Shown: piece after piece, positions 12,001-22,383 of the stretch
How the letters are laid out: every line of letters begins with the position of its first letter
Numbering within the stretch: position 1 is the stretch's first letter
Assembly: GCA_036186865.1 (NCBI GenBank)
Contig: AP025048.1
Location: forward strand, 31,794,852-31,858,851
Length of the DNA: 64,000 nucleotides
DNA from: Eustoma russellianum
Taxonomy: Eukaryota > Streptophyta > Magnoliopsida > Gentianales > Gentianaceae
Direction of reading: 5' to 3'
The notes under the pieces: model-generated
The model's database searches: none
What the model was told of the DNA's origin: nothing
Seen by the model: only the letters and a program-made list of their open reading frames with translations
Position numbers and translations under genes: made by a program

Positions 12001-13631
12001 TTCTAGCTATTAGTATGCATACAGAGCCTGCTAATTACTTAGAGGCATCCAGATCTGCAGCTTGGCAGGCAGCTATGCAAGCTGAGTTAGCAGCACTCGA
12101 AGTAAATAATACATGGGAGTTGGTTCAATTGCCTCCTGGAAAGCATACGATCAGTTGTAGATGGGTCTACAAGGTTAAGTACCAGGCGGACGGGACAGTT
12201 GAGCGTTACAAGGCTAGGCTAGTTGCCAGAGGCTTCACTCAACAATATGGTGTAGACTACCAAGAAACCTTTTCACCCGTGGCTAAAATGACTACAGTCC
12301 GTTTTGTATTGGCATTGGCAGCAAGTAAGAGGTGGTATTTACACCAATTGGATGTTAATAACGCGTTTTTGCATGGTGACTTGCATGAGGAAATATACAT
12401 GACTCCACCACCTGGGCTGCATTTAGATCAGCCAGACTTGGTTTGCAGACTTCGAAAGTCTTTGTATGGGCTAAAACAGGCTAGCCGAGAATGGAATGCC
12501 AAACTTACGTGTTTTCTTATCTCAATGGGTTTTACTCAGTCCAAAACTGACTATACTCTTTTTACTAAGCAGACTGTTACTTCTTTCTTGATACTTTTGG
12601 TTTATGTCGATGACATTATCATTGCCTCATCATCTTTATCTGATATTCAGCAGTTGAAGTCCCAGCTTCATGATACTTTTAAGATCAAAGACCTTGGTGA
12701 CCTTAGATACTTCCTAGGATTGGAAGTAGCACGGTCCAAGGGGGGGCTCGTTGTAAATCAAAGAAAATATGCCTTGCAGCTGCTTGAAAGTACTGGTTTT
12801 TTGGGGGCAAAACCAGCCAAGACTCCTATGGAAGTTAACTTGAAGCTAGTTCATAATGACTCCCCATTTTTGAGTGATGTATCAGCTTATAGAAGTTTAA
12901 TAGGCAAACTGATTTATTTAACGATTACAAGGCCAGATCTTGCTTTTCCAGTTCAACAGCTTAGTCAGTTTCTTGACTCACCAACACAATGTCATCTTAA
13001 AGCAGCACAAAGGGTGCTCAGGTATGTTAAGGGAACTATTGGGCAAGGTTTGCTGTACCCAGCTGATACCCAGTTGCAGATGCGAGCTTTTGTGGACTCT
13101 GACTGGGCGGGGTGTTCAGAAACCAGAAGGAGTGTGACAGGATTTTGTGTGTTTCTGGGTGAAGCGTTGATATCATGGAAAGCTAAGAAGCAGACCACCG
13201 TGTCAAAATCATCAGCGGAGGCTGAATATAGAGCACTGGCTACATTGGTTTGTGAGGTCCAGTGGCTATTGTATTTGGCTCGAGACTTGAAGATCAAGGA
13301 GCAGATTCCTGTAGAAGTTTTTTGTGACAGCAAGAGTGCTATGCACATTGCTGAAAACCCAGTGTTTCACGAAAGGACAAAACACATAGAAATAGATTGC
13401 CATATAGCAAGGGATAAAGTGCAGGATGGAACAATTCGATTGATGCCAATACGGACTGAATTGCAACTAGCAGATGTTTTTACAAAGGCGTTGGATCTGA
13501 AAAGGATGGCTTACATTGTGAAAACGTTTGGGGTGTATAATCTCTATGACAAGCTGAGCTTGAGGGGGGGTGTCAAACATGAGATGCCTCGTATGGTGAC
13601 TGCAGGGAATTTCGTCAAACAGGTGGAGTAA
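9066..13631 (+). CDS. Copia B gag-pol polyprotein, 1521 residues, intact
   Basis: One frame encodes the capsid and all enzymes needed to copy RNA into DNA and integrate it. Seen in order: copia gag signature (LYIHPSDSP, about residue 18); CCHC knuckle C293-C296-H301-C306; aspartic protease DSGATDH with D419; GAG-pre-integrase WHSRLGH at 550; integrase catalytic D611, D674, E707; RT with YVDD at 1180-1183; RNase H D1344, E1387 and D1421. The length fits a single-ORF plant copia polyprotein. The start is the first ATG after the 56-base leader. The last 20 codons and the stop lie inside the 3' LTR. No missing catalytic residue was found. The frame agrees with the fragments in A, C and D. Confidence 0.96.
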   Translation: MASSSVTFGTMDPHEDPLYIHPSDSPSLSLTQTPLTSQNYHGWSRIVRRALEAKNKAGFIDGTVAKPAEGDRKLPIWTKANNMVAAWITNSVSTPIAQSIMWIDNAAEIWKDLKLRYGNADAFRISDLQEEFYMIKQESLPVTEYYTKLKVVWEELTVLRTMPSCSCRRCTCNITGQVNKFVEDDFVIKFLKGLSDEYEPVKSQILLISPLPDVNTTFSMAVKFERKIMYSSNQAVFLNNPSVIASGGDKNVMFANQGDNSFKTSTFKQNMKSQKNFKKDGSFGQNSTKRPICSHCGMVGHTEQKCYKKHGYPPGYKPKGQVNCVTNADSQFNPNAQICETGYDDKKDSARSCSSFTQEQYQQLMCMFREFQQKGIKEITSPGDNVNGQHAVMSAQHLGVANNETGNVSSKNLELWILDSGATDHICCSLSLFDSCHSVNSLTVKLPNNQSVRVTHIGTVIINPNLVLNSVLYIPTFCFNLLSLSKITQQNHIAALFQSDHCVLYEQMSMKTIGLAELDQGLYKLISTQKASESKHHSLQAALQSKASLWHSRLGHISLSRLKEINRLDPSVVVSDSCSSCSICHLARQKRKPFHSSVSSTVTPFSLVHVDIWGPYRHPTLYHQRYFLTIVDDFSRYTWVYLMKNKSEARSILQSFCAYVSVHFDKQIKTIRSDNGLEFQMNSFYANKGIVHQTSCAYTPQQNGLVERKHQHILNVARSLKFQANIPIQLWGFCIQYAVYLINLIPSPVIDNKTPHYLLFNENPSYQTLRVFGCLAFAADTRPNRGKFAPRSRKCVFLGLSHNTKGFILQELSTRMIFVSRDVDFQECVFPFSETSSSPSPTQQTDVPLFVPASIPNDDSVYSPLQDSQAVHSRDSVSHDSSNSSSEPHSPTPVASFPQTNPNGSVTPIPITSLDVCLPIQSDVRPTRHRKPPSYLQEYYCNQSQVTLPVSARQTWSTPHTLEKCFSMDSLAPKYKSYVLAISMHTEPANYLEASRSAAWQAAMQAELAALEVNNTWELVQLPPGKHTISCRWVYKVKYQADGTVERYKARLVARGFTQQYGVDYQETFSPVAKMTTVRFVLALAASKRWYLHQLDVNNAFLHGDLHEEIYMTPPPGLHLDQPDLVCRLRKSLYGLKQASREWNAKLTCFLISMGFTQSKTDYTLFTKQTVTSFLILLVYVDDIIIASSSLSDIQQLKSQLHDTFKIKDLGDLRYFLGLEVARSKGGLVVNQRKYALQLLESTGFLGAKPAKTPMEVNLKLVHNDSPFLSDVSAYRSLIGKLIYLTITRPDLAFPVQQLSQFLDSPTQCHLKAAQRVLRYVKGTIGQGLLYPADTQLQMRAFVDSDWAGCSETRRSVTGFCVFLGEALISWKAKKQTTVSKSSAEAEYRALATLVCEVQWLLYLARDLKIKEQIPVEVFCDSKSAMHIAENPVFHERTKHIEIDCHIARDKVQDGTIRLMPIRTELQLADVFTKALDLKRMAYIVKTFGVYNLYDKLSLRGGVKHEMPRMVTAGNFVKQVE

Positions 13632-14098
13632 TGTGTCAAACACATTGTAGAACAGTGATGTAGCTGGTAGAATGGTTGCTGGATGCACTTTAGTGCTTAA
13701 GGTTCCGTATGGAAGTGAAAGTGTTACGGATTGGCTGCAGCATGGTGTGTAATTGTTGAATGCGTATGGAGGTTGCAGGTGCAGTGATCGAATGATGCAG
13801 AGGAGGCAGTTAGCAACTGCAGCTAGCGGGAAAAGTTTAAATTCAGCCAAATGACGTTTGTACCCTTAGTTTAATAATGGATAGAAGTTAGTTGTGAAGG
13901 GCTCTTTTGTAATTTTCCTTTTATCTTCTTTGTTGTGTATAAATTGTAATCGAAGTGTTGAAAACGAAGATGAAGAAAGCAGTTATTCCTTTCTCTTCCA
14001 ATTGAGTGTTCTTCTGGAATTTTCTCTGCAATTTTTATGCTCATCATGACTCTTCTCTTCATCTCTTTGATTTCAATTTGATTCGTCAATATTTGACA
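13571..14098 (+). repeat. Copia B 3' LTR (528 bp)
   Basis: It follows a polypurine tract (GAGGGGGGG, 13562-13570). It contains the stop codon of the polyprotein at 13629-13631. The flank after 14098 begins with the target duplication ATTTT. Confidence 0.97.
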
Positions 14099-14524
14099 AT
14101 TTTGGTTGAGTCGTTTCAACGTGTGATGGTTATTATGCTAAACAAGGTCAATCAGAAGTACTGTTATATAAATTAGGCCCCGACTCTCGTGAGAGAATAG
14201 TATTAGGCTCTCGTGATTGTGTAAGGTTTTGAAAAGAGACGATCGTTTTACGCAGTGCTACCTTATACTTTGTGTAATAGATGTTTCCGTGAGAGAATAG
14301 TAAGATTGTTTAAAATAAAAGATCTAATGTAAAAGAAGAAGAATAGCACGAAGAAGAATAGCATGTGCCCTCATGAGAGAATAGTAAGATTGTTTAAAAT
14401 AAAAGATCTAATGTAAAAGAAGAAGAATAGCATGTGCCCTCACGAAGGAGAAGTCTTGACACAGAAAATCTTCGTTAATGAAAAGGGACAGTAACATTAC
14501 ACTACAATATATTTTCTTCATTTG
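14099..14524. other. duplicated segment U1 with inverted SINE-like remnant
   Basis: It aligns with 54400-54600. The stretch from about 14139 to 14290 is missing from the other copy. On the minus strand it contains GGAAACATCTATTACACAAAG, like the SINE remnants at 1955-2078 and 21484-21605. No coding sequence is seen. Confidence 0.5.
14291..14443. repeat. 84-bp tandem duplication
   Basis: The unit starting GAGAGAATAGTAAGATTG at 14291 is repeated from 14375. The two units are nearly identical, apart from a short internal repeat of AAGAAGAATAGCA in the first. The second copy of the segment (54440-54520) has only one unit. Confidence 0.8.
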
Positions 14525-14780
14525 ACTCCAATAGAGTCAAAGACACACTCTTCCTTGATTTTGGAATATGATGAAATAAAGCAAAATGACTCACTAAATT
14601 GGTTGTGCTTTTTATATTCTGAAGTAACAGTTGATCGATACGCAATTTTCATTATGGATCATCGGGAAACAACCTCTGTGTGTTTCTAACACATGGGTAT
14701 GGTTGTGTACATCCGACCCCCTATACCCTGCCATAGACGGGAGTCTCTAAGGCAATGGGTTAATGTTGTTGTTGTTGTTG
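14525..14780 (+). mobile_element. SINE-like insertion with (TTG)n tail
   Basis: The stretch is absent from the paralogous segment (around 54607), which marks it as an insertion. The 3' half (14663-14780) has the typical plant SINE wording GGTTGTGTACATCCGACCCC, then CATAGACGGGAG, and it ends in five TTG units (14766-14780). I could not find a clear Pol III B box at the 5' end, so it may be 5'-truncated or diverged. Confidence 0.6.
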
Positions 14781-14894
14781 ATCGTATTATTTTGAGGAAG
14801 AAAAAGAGACACTAGGTTTGATCCAAAAACACACGGGTGATCCAGTCCAATTTTAAACTTGAAGTATCCAAGGGTAACATAAATGTTGGTAACA

Positions 14895-15269
14895 TTACAG
14901 TGTAGGTTTCGGAGGAAGTGGCTTATTGCAATAGTAGCAATTTGGATCGACGCCGGCAGAAAAATCAATGCAGCAAATGAAATCATCTTTGCAACAAGTA
15001 ATATCTGCGCAGCATACCTTAATTGTCGTCTTCAGTTTACGACTAGGCATCGGTACGCTTAGTAAATTGCGCAAGTACATGGCTTGCTTAGCCTTTCCTA
15101 TAGGGTCGGTTTCTTCTTCATTTCTATGCTTGATGGGGAGATCCATGGCCGTCGACTGATGATTGTTGTATTGGGCTTTTGCAATAGCCTCTGAAGCTGA
15201 AGAGTTGTTCAACTGGCATATGAGTAGGAGGGCAAAAAGCACAGCCCCAATCATGATGGATTTGCTCAT
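14895..15269 (-). CDS. small secreted cysteine-rich peptide, 124 residues
   Basis: I do not recognise the family. The N-terminus (ATG at 15267-15269) is a classical signal peptide: MSKS followed by a hydrophobic core and a likely cut near SSASEA, about residue 26. A charged, variable propeptide-like stretch follows. The C-terminal domain has eight cysteines spaced CC-x4-CC-x5-CC-x10-C-x2-C, then a proline-rich tail. This layout fits a secreted, disulphide-stabilised peptide processed in the secretory pathway. An in-frame GTG 30 bases upstream is not needed. A TATA box lies about 75 bases upstream. A paralogue at 54750-55052 keeps the triple CC pattern but has lost its start and signal peptide. 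Coding status is supported by that conservation and by the signal peptide. Function is unknown. Confidence 0.72.
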   Translation of the reverse strand: MSKSIMIGAVLFALLLICQLNNSSASEAIAKAQYNNHQSTAMDLPIKHRNEEETDPIGKAKQAMYLRNLLSVPMPSRKLKTTIKVCCADITCCKDDFICCIDFSAGVDPNCYYCNKPLPPKPTL

Positions 15270-15343
15270 TCTTGTTTTGAATATATGATGTCTGATCACT
15301 TGAAAGTTCAGAAAGTTGTACTAAAGGATCGCACAAATTCCAA

Positions 15344-15354
15344 GCATTTATACA
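15344..15354 (-). promoter_or_regulatory. TATA box of the cysteine-rich peptide gene
   Basis: The minus strand reads TGTATAAATGC, 75-85 bases upstream of the ATG. The same element and its flanks are conserved at 55097-55107, upstream of the paralogue. Confidence 0.6.
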
Positions 15355-15797
15355 GGCATTCGCCTCAACAAAAACACTTAAAACAAGCCAAGGTTTCTAG
15401 GATTCATCTCACCCGGCTGGCCGGCCTGTCTAATACTTCCTCTCTTCCAAAATTAATGGTTGACATAAGTTCGCTTAAGCATTATTTAAAGAAGTGAGAC
15501 TATTTTAACCACTACTTTATTCTAGATTGGTTAATTGATGTAAACTACATAATTAATCTAAATATGAATTCAAATGATGAACATTTTGACTACTAATATT
15601 TTTACATTTTTAGAAACTGGACAATATTTTGGAAAGAAACTATTTTTTGGGATGAAGGATTATTAATCAATGTTCGAAGAGTTTCTGTTACTGATGGGAG
15701 TTAAAGATTTCAAACAAGTGGCATATATCTTTAGTCAAGGTTATGGCCAATAAAAAAAACATGGCAGTGAAAAAAGTTTAAGATGATCGATAATAGG
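15355..15797. other. duplicated segment U1, promoter side of peptide gene, non-coding
   Basis: It aligns with 55108-55363 and, across element E, with 61767-61948. The proximal part (shared stretches such as CACTTAAAACAAGCCAAGG) is the likely upstream region of the peptide gene. The site occupied by E in the other copy is intact here near 15611. No ORF is supported. Confidence 0.65.
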
Positions 15798-16331
15798 TGT
15801 TGAGATATGTGGAACTTTGGAGCAGGAGCAAGCCGATTCATCCAGAATGGAAGAGAGTGTTCAATGTATTCAGGGACGTAATTCTGGTGGAAGTTGAAGT
15901 ACACAATCGAATGAAGGAGGTATCATCGTGTATCAGAAGTGGATTGACAAAGAAGTGTGTGAGGAAACCATGGTGATGCAGGAGGAGTGCTCTGCAGTTG
16001 AGATGCAGAATGAATGTTGTAGAAGAAGCAGGATGTGCGCGCCAAACGTTTAAATAGATGGTGAAATGACGGCTTTACCCTCAATTGTAAAAGAAACGTA
16101 GTTTAGTTAGTATGGACAAATGTGTAATTTCACATTCTGTTTTTCTGTTTCTCAGCAGTTCATATTTAAGCAACTATTTGATGTTTTGCGCATCTCGATC
16201 AGATTAATTTTCTGCCTTTTATAATCGATGTTTGACGGTTATTTTTGCTCCGTCTGAGCTCTTGAAGTTTCACTTCCATTCTGTTGCATTTTGTCAGTTT
16301 GAAATTGTTGTTTTGAATTCAGATTTTGACA
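15798..16331 (+). repeat. Copia C 5' LTR
   Basis: TGTTGAGATATGTGG ... TTTTGACA, directly followed by the PBS. Confidence 0.95.
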
Positions 16332-16342
16332 TGGTATCAGAG
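16332..16342 (+). other. Copia C primer binding site
   Basis: TGGTATCAGAG adjoins the 5' LTR (initiator tRNA-Met type). Confidence 0.94.
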
Positions 16343-16450
16343 CGAAGTTGATTGCTCACCGTGATTGTTTCTTGATGTTTCGAATCTAAATCCATTTATT
16401 CTTGGAAGATTTCTTGAAGCATCTTGATGCCATAGCGAACATTAGGGCGA

Positions 16451-19400
16451 ATGCTAATGAGGCACCAGAAAATCCTTGCTCAACCTCCGTTGAATTCACA
16501 TAATTTCCATTCATGGAGCCGTATGTTTGAGATGGCGCTTGTGGTTAAAAATAAGATAGGTTTTATTGATGGAAGCATACCTATTCCCCCAGCGAATGAT
16601 CCTCAATCAGCATCTTGGAGGCAGGTGAACAGCATGGTTCATTTTTGGATCATGAATAGTGTATCGCCTTCAATAGCACAAAGTATTATGTGGTATGAGA
16701 GTGCGTATCATGTGTGGCAGGATCTCAAACTTAGGTTTGGAAGTAGAGATCCGTTTAGGTTGTCAGATCTTTTGGAAAAATTTTACAGTATCAAACAAGA
16801 AGGTTTATCAGTTAATGAATACTATAGTAGAGTCAAGGTGGTTTGGGAGGAGATGATGGCTATCATGCCGTTGCCCAAATGCAATTGTCAAGGGTGCAGA
16901 TGCAATATTAACACGAGGATGACAGAATTTGTAGAAAGCGATTATGTAATCAAATTTGTGAAAGGTTTAACTGAAGAATATGAACCTGTGAAGTCACATA
17001 TATTTGTTATGAATCATTTGCCTAATATCAGTACAACGTTCTCCATGGCTCTTAAGTTTCAAAAGGAAGGTTATGGGATCATCAACTCAAGGAACATTTG
17101 TTAATGCACCTACTGTTCTCTTGGTAGAGGAAGATGCTGATAGTAAGTGTGAATCTACAGTATGCTTTAATAAGACACAAGGTTCAGGATATAGAAGAGG
17201 AATGGGAAGGTTTTATCCAGATAACACCAGGAAGGCACAGTGCACTCACTGTGGTATGGTTGCCCACACTATTGACAGGTGCTATAGAAAGCACGGCTTC
17301 TCTCCAGGATTCAAGTTCAGGAATCAAGCCAATATAACTGAGACTTGGAAGGCAAACTCACAGGAAAATTATTCTGATCAAATAACACAGATGCTGCCAT
17401 CTGTGTTAACTCATGAACAACATCAAAAATTGCTAAGGTTGCTGAGTGAGAATGATGAAAAGCATACTCTGAATCAGACTTCTGTTGGCAATGTCTCTCA
17501 TACTGCTGTTATGTCTGCATCTACTGAAATGGTTAAAGGTAACTATGTATCTAATAGTCATAGTATATGGATTATAGATTCAGGAGCAACAGATCACATT
17601 GCATTCTCATTACAGCTTTTCCATTCATTTAAACCTGTGAACAATATGTAGTTAAGATGCCTAATGGTGTTGTCACTAATGCAACACACATTGGCACTGT
17701 TGTCATAAACAGTCTCTTGACCTTGTATGATGTGCCGTATGTACCTGATTTCTCATTCAATCTTTTGTCTCTTAGCAAATTAACCTCATGTCCTAATTTG
17801 CTGATTTCTTTCTGTGATAACACTTTTGTCATTCAAGATCGGTTATCCAAGAGGATGATTGGTTTAGCTGAAAAACATCATGGTCTTTACTACTTACAAT
17901 GCCATTCAGTCCAGTTTCCACAAGCCAGCTGCTTCTTTGCTTCTCTGGATGCAACAGCTTGTCAAAGATTGCTATGACATTACAGGCTGGGGCATCTATC
18001 TATCCCTAGGATTCAACAAATAAACAAATATTCATATTCTAGTATTAGAAGACAGTCATAGTGGTAAAATGTGTCCATTGGCAAAACAAAGAAAGTTGCC
18101 TTTTCATTCTTCAAATTCTGTTTATAAAAATCCCTTTGATCTGGTCCATGTAGATATCTAAGGGCCTTACAGGCATAATACTATGTATGGGACGAAATAC
18201 TTCCTTACTATAGTTGATGATTGCACAAGGTACACTTGGACTTACATGATGAAGTCAAAATCTGAAACCAGAGGCATTATGATGAGTTTTCATCAATATG
18301 TCCATACTCAGTTCTCTAAACAAATCAAAGTTGTAAGGTCAGACCAATGTCAGGAATTCAAAATGAATGTGTTTTTCTCTAGCAAGGTCATTATACACCA
18401 AACGTCCTGTGTATACAATCCCCAACAAAATGACATTGTAGGAAGAAAACATCAACACCTGCTGTCTGTTGCTAGAGCATTGAAATTTTAGTCAAATGTG
18501 CCTATTACCTATTGGGGATTCTGTGTCCAACATGCCACCTTCCTTATAAATCTTATTCCATCTCATTTCTTGTCCAACCAGACACCACACCGATTGTTGT
18601 TTCACCAGGCCATAATTTGTTCCCAGCTCAAGGTGTTTAGATGCTTGAGTTACAATCACAATGACATGTCTCATGGTGATAAGTTTGCCCCCAGAGCACA
18701 ATGTTGTATATTCCTTGGAATACCTCACAACATTAAGGGATACATAGTACAAAATCTTGACACCAAAGTTGTGTCTGTTTCTAGAAATGTTCAATTCCAT
18801 GAAGATATATTTCCTTTCTTCCAGTTAGACAATTCCTCTCCCTTTTACTCACCTCCTAGCTCTGAGTCTGAATCTCTCATTTCAGTTCCTACTGATTCTT
18901 GCACTTTGCCTTTTTCACCAGCTACTCTTCCTGGTTCTCACAATATGCCTTTTGCACCAAACACAACTGATTCCAATTCTTCCTTATCTACTCAAGACAC
19001 GGCCATACCTGAGAACACAGATTCAGTAGACTCCACAACTGACATTACTCTACACCTTCTTGAAATAGTACTGCCAATCAATAATGATTTAAATAATTCA
19101 TCCACCTCCAACAGACCAATAAGACAAACCCGTCCTCCATCTTACCTTCAAGACTATTATTGTAATCAGCTTGCCAAGACAGTGTGACAATCTTCCTCCT
19201 CCACTCTTTATCCTATTTAGTCTTATCATGCATATGATAGGTTATCTCCTGACTATAAGAAATATATATTGTCCATTAACATACAACAGGAACCCAAGAC
19301 CTATCTAGAGGCAGCCAAAACAGCAGAATGGCAGCTTGTTATACAGGAGGAAATGAAGGCCTTGGTAGATAACAATACTTGGTCACTGGTTCCTTTGCCC

Positions 19401-21013
19401 ACTGGTAAGACTCCTATTTGCTGTAAGTGGGTTTATAAAGTAAAAAAGGAGAGCAGACGGTTCAATTGAGAGGCATAAGGCCAGATTAGTGGCTAAGAGC
19501 TACACAACAGTTGGGAATTGATTATAATGAGACCTTCTCACCTGTAGCCAAAATGACAATTGTAAGGCTTCTTCTCTCTATGGCTGCTATGAAGAACTAG
19601 TATGTACACCAATTAGATGTCAACAATGCATTTCTCCATGGTGATCTTCACCAAGAGATATATGTGGTTCCACCTGAAGGAATGCATTGCCCCTCACTTG
19701 ATACTGTCTGCAAGCTGCACAAATCCCTGTATGGTTTGAAGTAAGCTAGTAGGGAATGAAACTCTAAACTTACTAACTTTCTCTTAGGACAAGGTTATGT
19801 TCAGTCCAAGCATGATTATACCATGTTCACCCGTCAGACTCCTTGTTCCTTCTTAGTTCTTCTGGTATATGTTGATGACTTTTTGGTAGCCAGCGACTCC
19901 ATTACAGCCATTGATCATCTTAAACAGTCCTTGCATCAAGCTTTTAAAATCAAGAATCTAGGAGACCTTAGATACTTCCTAGGCTTGGAAGTAGCTCGGT
20001 CTCAGGGGGGTTCTTAATACATTAGAGGAAGTATGCTTTAGAATTGCTAGCAGAAGCAGGATTTCTGGGGTCCAAGCCTGCAAAGTCACCAATGGAACAA
20101 AATATGAAACTGGCTCATAATGATTTTGAACTGATTGAGGATGTTTCTGGATATAGGAAACTCATTGGAAAGCTTATATATCTTACTATTACCAGACCGG
20201 ATATTTCATATGCAGTTCAGTAGTTGAGCCAATTTTTGGATGTCCTTACAGAAAAGCACTCAAAAGCAGCTTGCAGACTATTAAGATATGTAAAAGGGAC
20301 ACCTGGTCAGGGATTGTTGTTCCCCAGCAAAGGAAATCTGCAGTTAAAAGGCATTCACAGATTCTGATTGGGAAGGTTGCACTGAAACCAGGAAGTCAGT
20401 CACAGGTTTTTGTGTATTCCTTAGTGAGTCCCTAATATCTTGGAAGGCTAAGAAACAAACCACTATTCCTAGATCATCCTCACAGGCAGAATATCGGGCA
20501 ATGGCTGCATCAACATGTGAAGTACAGTGTATTCTGTACTTGTTGGCAGACTTAGGAATTAGTTAAGAGAAGGCTGTGGAATTATTCTGTGATAACAAGC
20601 GTGCCATGTACATAATGGAGAATTCTGTCGTTCATGAGAGGACTAAACACATAGAGATAGATTGTCATGTAGTGAGGAAGAAATACTTAGAAGGAGTCAT
20701 TAAGCCCATGCCCGTCAAGACAGAGTTTCAAATAGCAGATGCTTTTACCAAAACATTAGATTCCAAAAGGTTGCGCAAACTAAGCCTGGCCATGGGAGCT
20801 CATGATGTCTTTGGCCGGTCTGGTTTGAGGGGGTTGTTGAGATATGTGGAACTTTGGAGCAGGAGCAACCCAATTCATCCAGAATGGAGGAGAGTGTTCA
20901 ATGTACTCAGGGACGTAATTCTGGTGGAAGCTGAAGTACAAAATCGAATGAAGGAGGTATCATCGTGTATCAGAAGTGGATTGACGAAGAAGTGTGTGAG
21001 GAAGCCATGGTGA
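16451..21013 (+). pseudogene. Copia C gag-pol, multiply interrupted
   Basis: The gag block (16451-17104) has the same architecture as B. A frame change leads to the CCHC knuckle CTHCGMVAHTIDRC and the protease motif IDSGATDH near 17575-17597. Integrase pieces lie at 18130-18491, with the usual WGP lost to a stop near 18161. RT pieces carry YVDDFLVAS near 19867, and RNase H pieces lie at 20370-20800 (FCDNK, TKHIEIDCH). At least ten stops or frameshifts are visible, including a stop within the GLKQA motif near 19742. The last open piece (20576-21013) runs 59 codons into the 3' LTR. Confidence 0.93.
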
Positions 21014-21369
21014 TGCAGGAGGAGTGCTCTGCAGTTGGGGTGCAGAAGGAATGTTGTAGAAGAAGAAGGATGTGCGCGCCAAACATTTAAATAGATGGTG
21101 AAATGACGGCTTTACCCTCAATTGTAAAAGAGACGTAGTTTAGTTAGTAAGGACAAATGTTTAATTTCACATTCTGTTTTTTCTGTTTCTCAGCAGTTGC
21201 TATTTAAGCAACTGTTCGACGTTTTGCGCATTTCGATCAGATTAATTTTCTGCCTTCTATAATCGATGTTTGACGGTTATTTTTGCTCCGTCTGAGCTCT
21301 TGAAGTTTCACTTCTATTCTGTTGCATTTTGTCGGTTTGAAATTGTTGTTTTGAATTCAGATTTTGACA
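20835..21369 (+). repeat. Copia C 3' LTR
   Basis: It follows GAGGGGGT and ends TTTTGACA. It is the counterpart of 15798-16331 at about 95% identity by eye. Confidence 0.95.
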
Positions 21370-22377
21370 AATAGGTGTAATACCCAACCGGAGAAGTATA
21401 TTTGAGATGTTCGTTCCAGTAAATTTCAGTATCATCATAAGTTCATGACAAGATTTGCATCTACTACAACTCCATTTACATGTTCGCGTTACGGAAACAG
21501 CCTCTTACACAAAGTATAGGTAATCAGATCGCGAAGAGATTCGGCCCCTCTTCAGGTCCTACGCAAACGCAAGAGATTAGTGCACCGGGCGTCTTTTATA
21601 AAGAGTCTTAGATTATGATGACATATACATAGCTCCCTTTTATATTGCGAAGCAAATATATGTGTTGCGAGTGACGGGAAAACGGAAGAAAGCTAAATTT
21701 ATGGAATATCAATCTGAAATTGTCAAGTGTTAAATAGCTATTTTCGGCCCTAAACATACAACTAAAATCAAGAAGGATAAAGAAATACTCTTTCTTTGTC
21801 ATTTTTGCTCCCAATGTTTTCTTTAGATCTTTTTCCTTTGTTTTTGAGGGCTTGTGTAGTTTTTTCCTTTTAGTCCAAAAGAGATGGGGCATAAAGTTAG
21901 TAAATTTTAATGAATGCATCATTTTTTTCCCGGATAAATAAAGGAAAAGGTAAACAGATATCTTGGATATTTTGGGTGTGATGATTCTTGATTTTATTTG
22001 AGAGAGGATAAGGCAGACGTGGAAAGATTTTTGAGAAGGGGGAGAGGGAAGGAATTTAAAAAGGGTTAGGGTAAAAGGAGGCCACAACCTTTTTGGGCAC
22101 AAAACACCCTAGATATTAATATAATAAAATATATAGCGGTCAGTAATAATTCAATAATATGACGATTTTTTCTTTCTGGCAAAAATGGTGACTTGTTGTC
22201 TTCTAACCAAAGGGAACAGAAAAGCTTTGGTTACATCACTTGTCTTCTGTGCATGATGAAAAGAAACATGGCGTTTAGGGGAAAATAACGTAACCTTCAA
22301 CGCATATGATAAAGAGAAAGATAAGTATTAAAGATCTTTTAAAGAATCCAATACCATTTTAATCTGTAAAAACGCCA
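21370..22377. other. right part of duplicated segment U1, non-coding
   Basis: It aligns along its length with 61943-62962. It includes a SINE-like stretch (21484-21605: ACGGAAACAGCCTCTTACAC, then GCGCAAACGC-like and AGTGCACCGGG) that is also present at 62046-62165, so that SINE predates the duplication. A 164-codon minus-strand frame (21608-22102) is not conserved in the paralogue and is not called. Confidence 0.65.
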
Positions 22378-22383
22378 AAAAAA

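Larger units (their letters stand above)
8471..14098 (+). mobile_element. Copia B: intact, apparently young Ty1/copia element
   Basis: A 5628-bp element with two 528-bp LTRs that differ at only two positions (G8517/A13617 and A8628/G13728). It has a perfect 5-bp target duplication ATTTT (8466-8470 and 14099-14103), an adjacent PBS, a G-run polypurine tract at 13562-13570, and one uninterrupted gag-pol frame. The unoccupied site is visible in U3 near 54401-54412. Two differences in 528 bp correspond to roughly 0.1-0.2 million years at commonly used plant LTR rates. It is the only element in the window that looks autonomous. Confidence 0.97.
15798..21369 (+). mobile_element. Copia C: complete but decayed Ty1/copia element
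   Basis: It has LTRs of 534 and 535 bp, with PBS and polypurine tract in place, flanked by AATAGG (15792-15797 and 21370-21375; five of the six bases would suffice). The unoccupied site in U3, GGTAATAGGCGTAAT near 61941, confirms the insertion point. The LTRs differ at about two dozen positions (about 4.5%), so it is much older than B. Confidence 0.96.

Noticed and set aside
15270..15299. Ten-residue upstream extension of the cysteine-rich peptide from a GTG
   Set aside because: GTG is not a likely plant start. The ATG at 15267-15269 begins a textbook signal peptide.
21608..22102. 164-codon minus-strand frame in the right part of segment U1
   Set aside because: It is A/T-driven, low in complexity and has no domain. 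The paralogous stretch at 62484-62693 keeps only a shorter frame, so it does not look selected.
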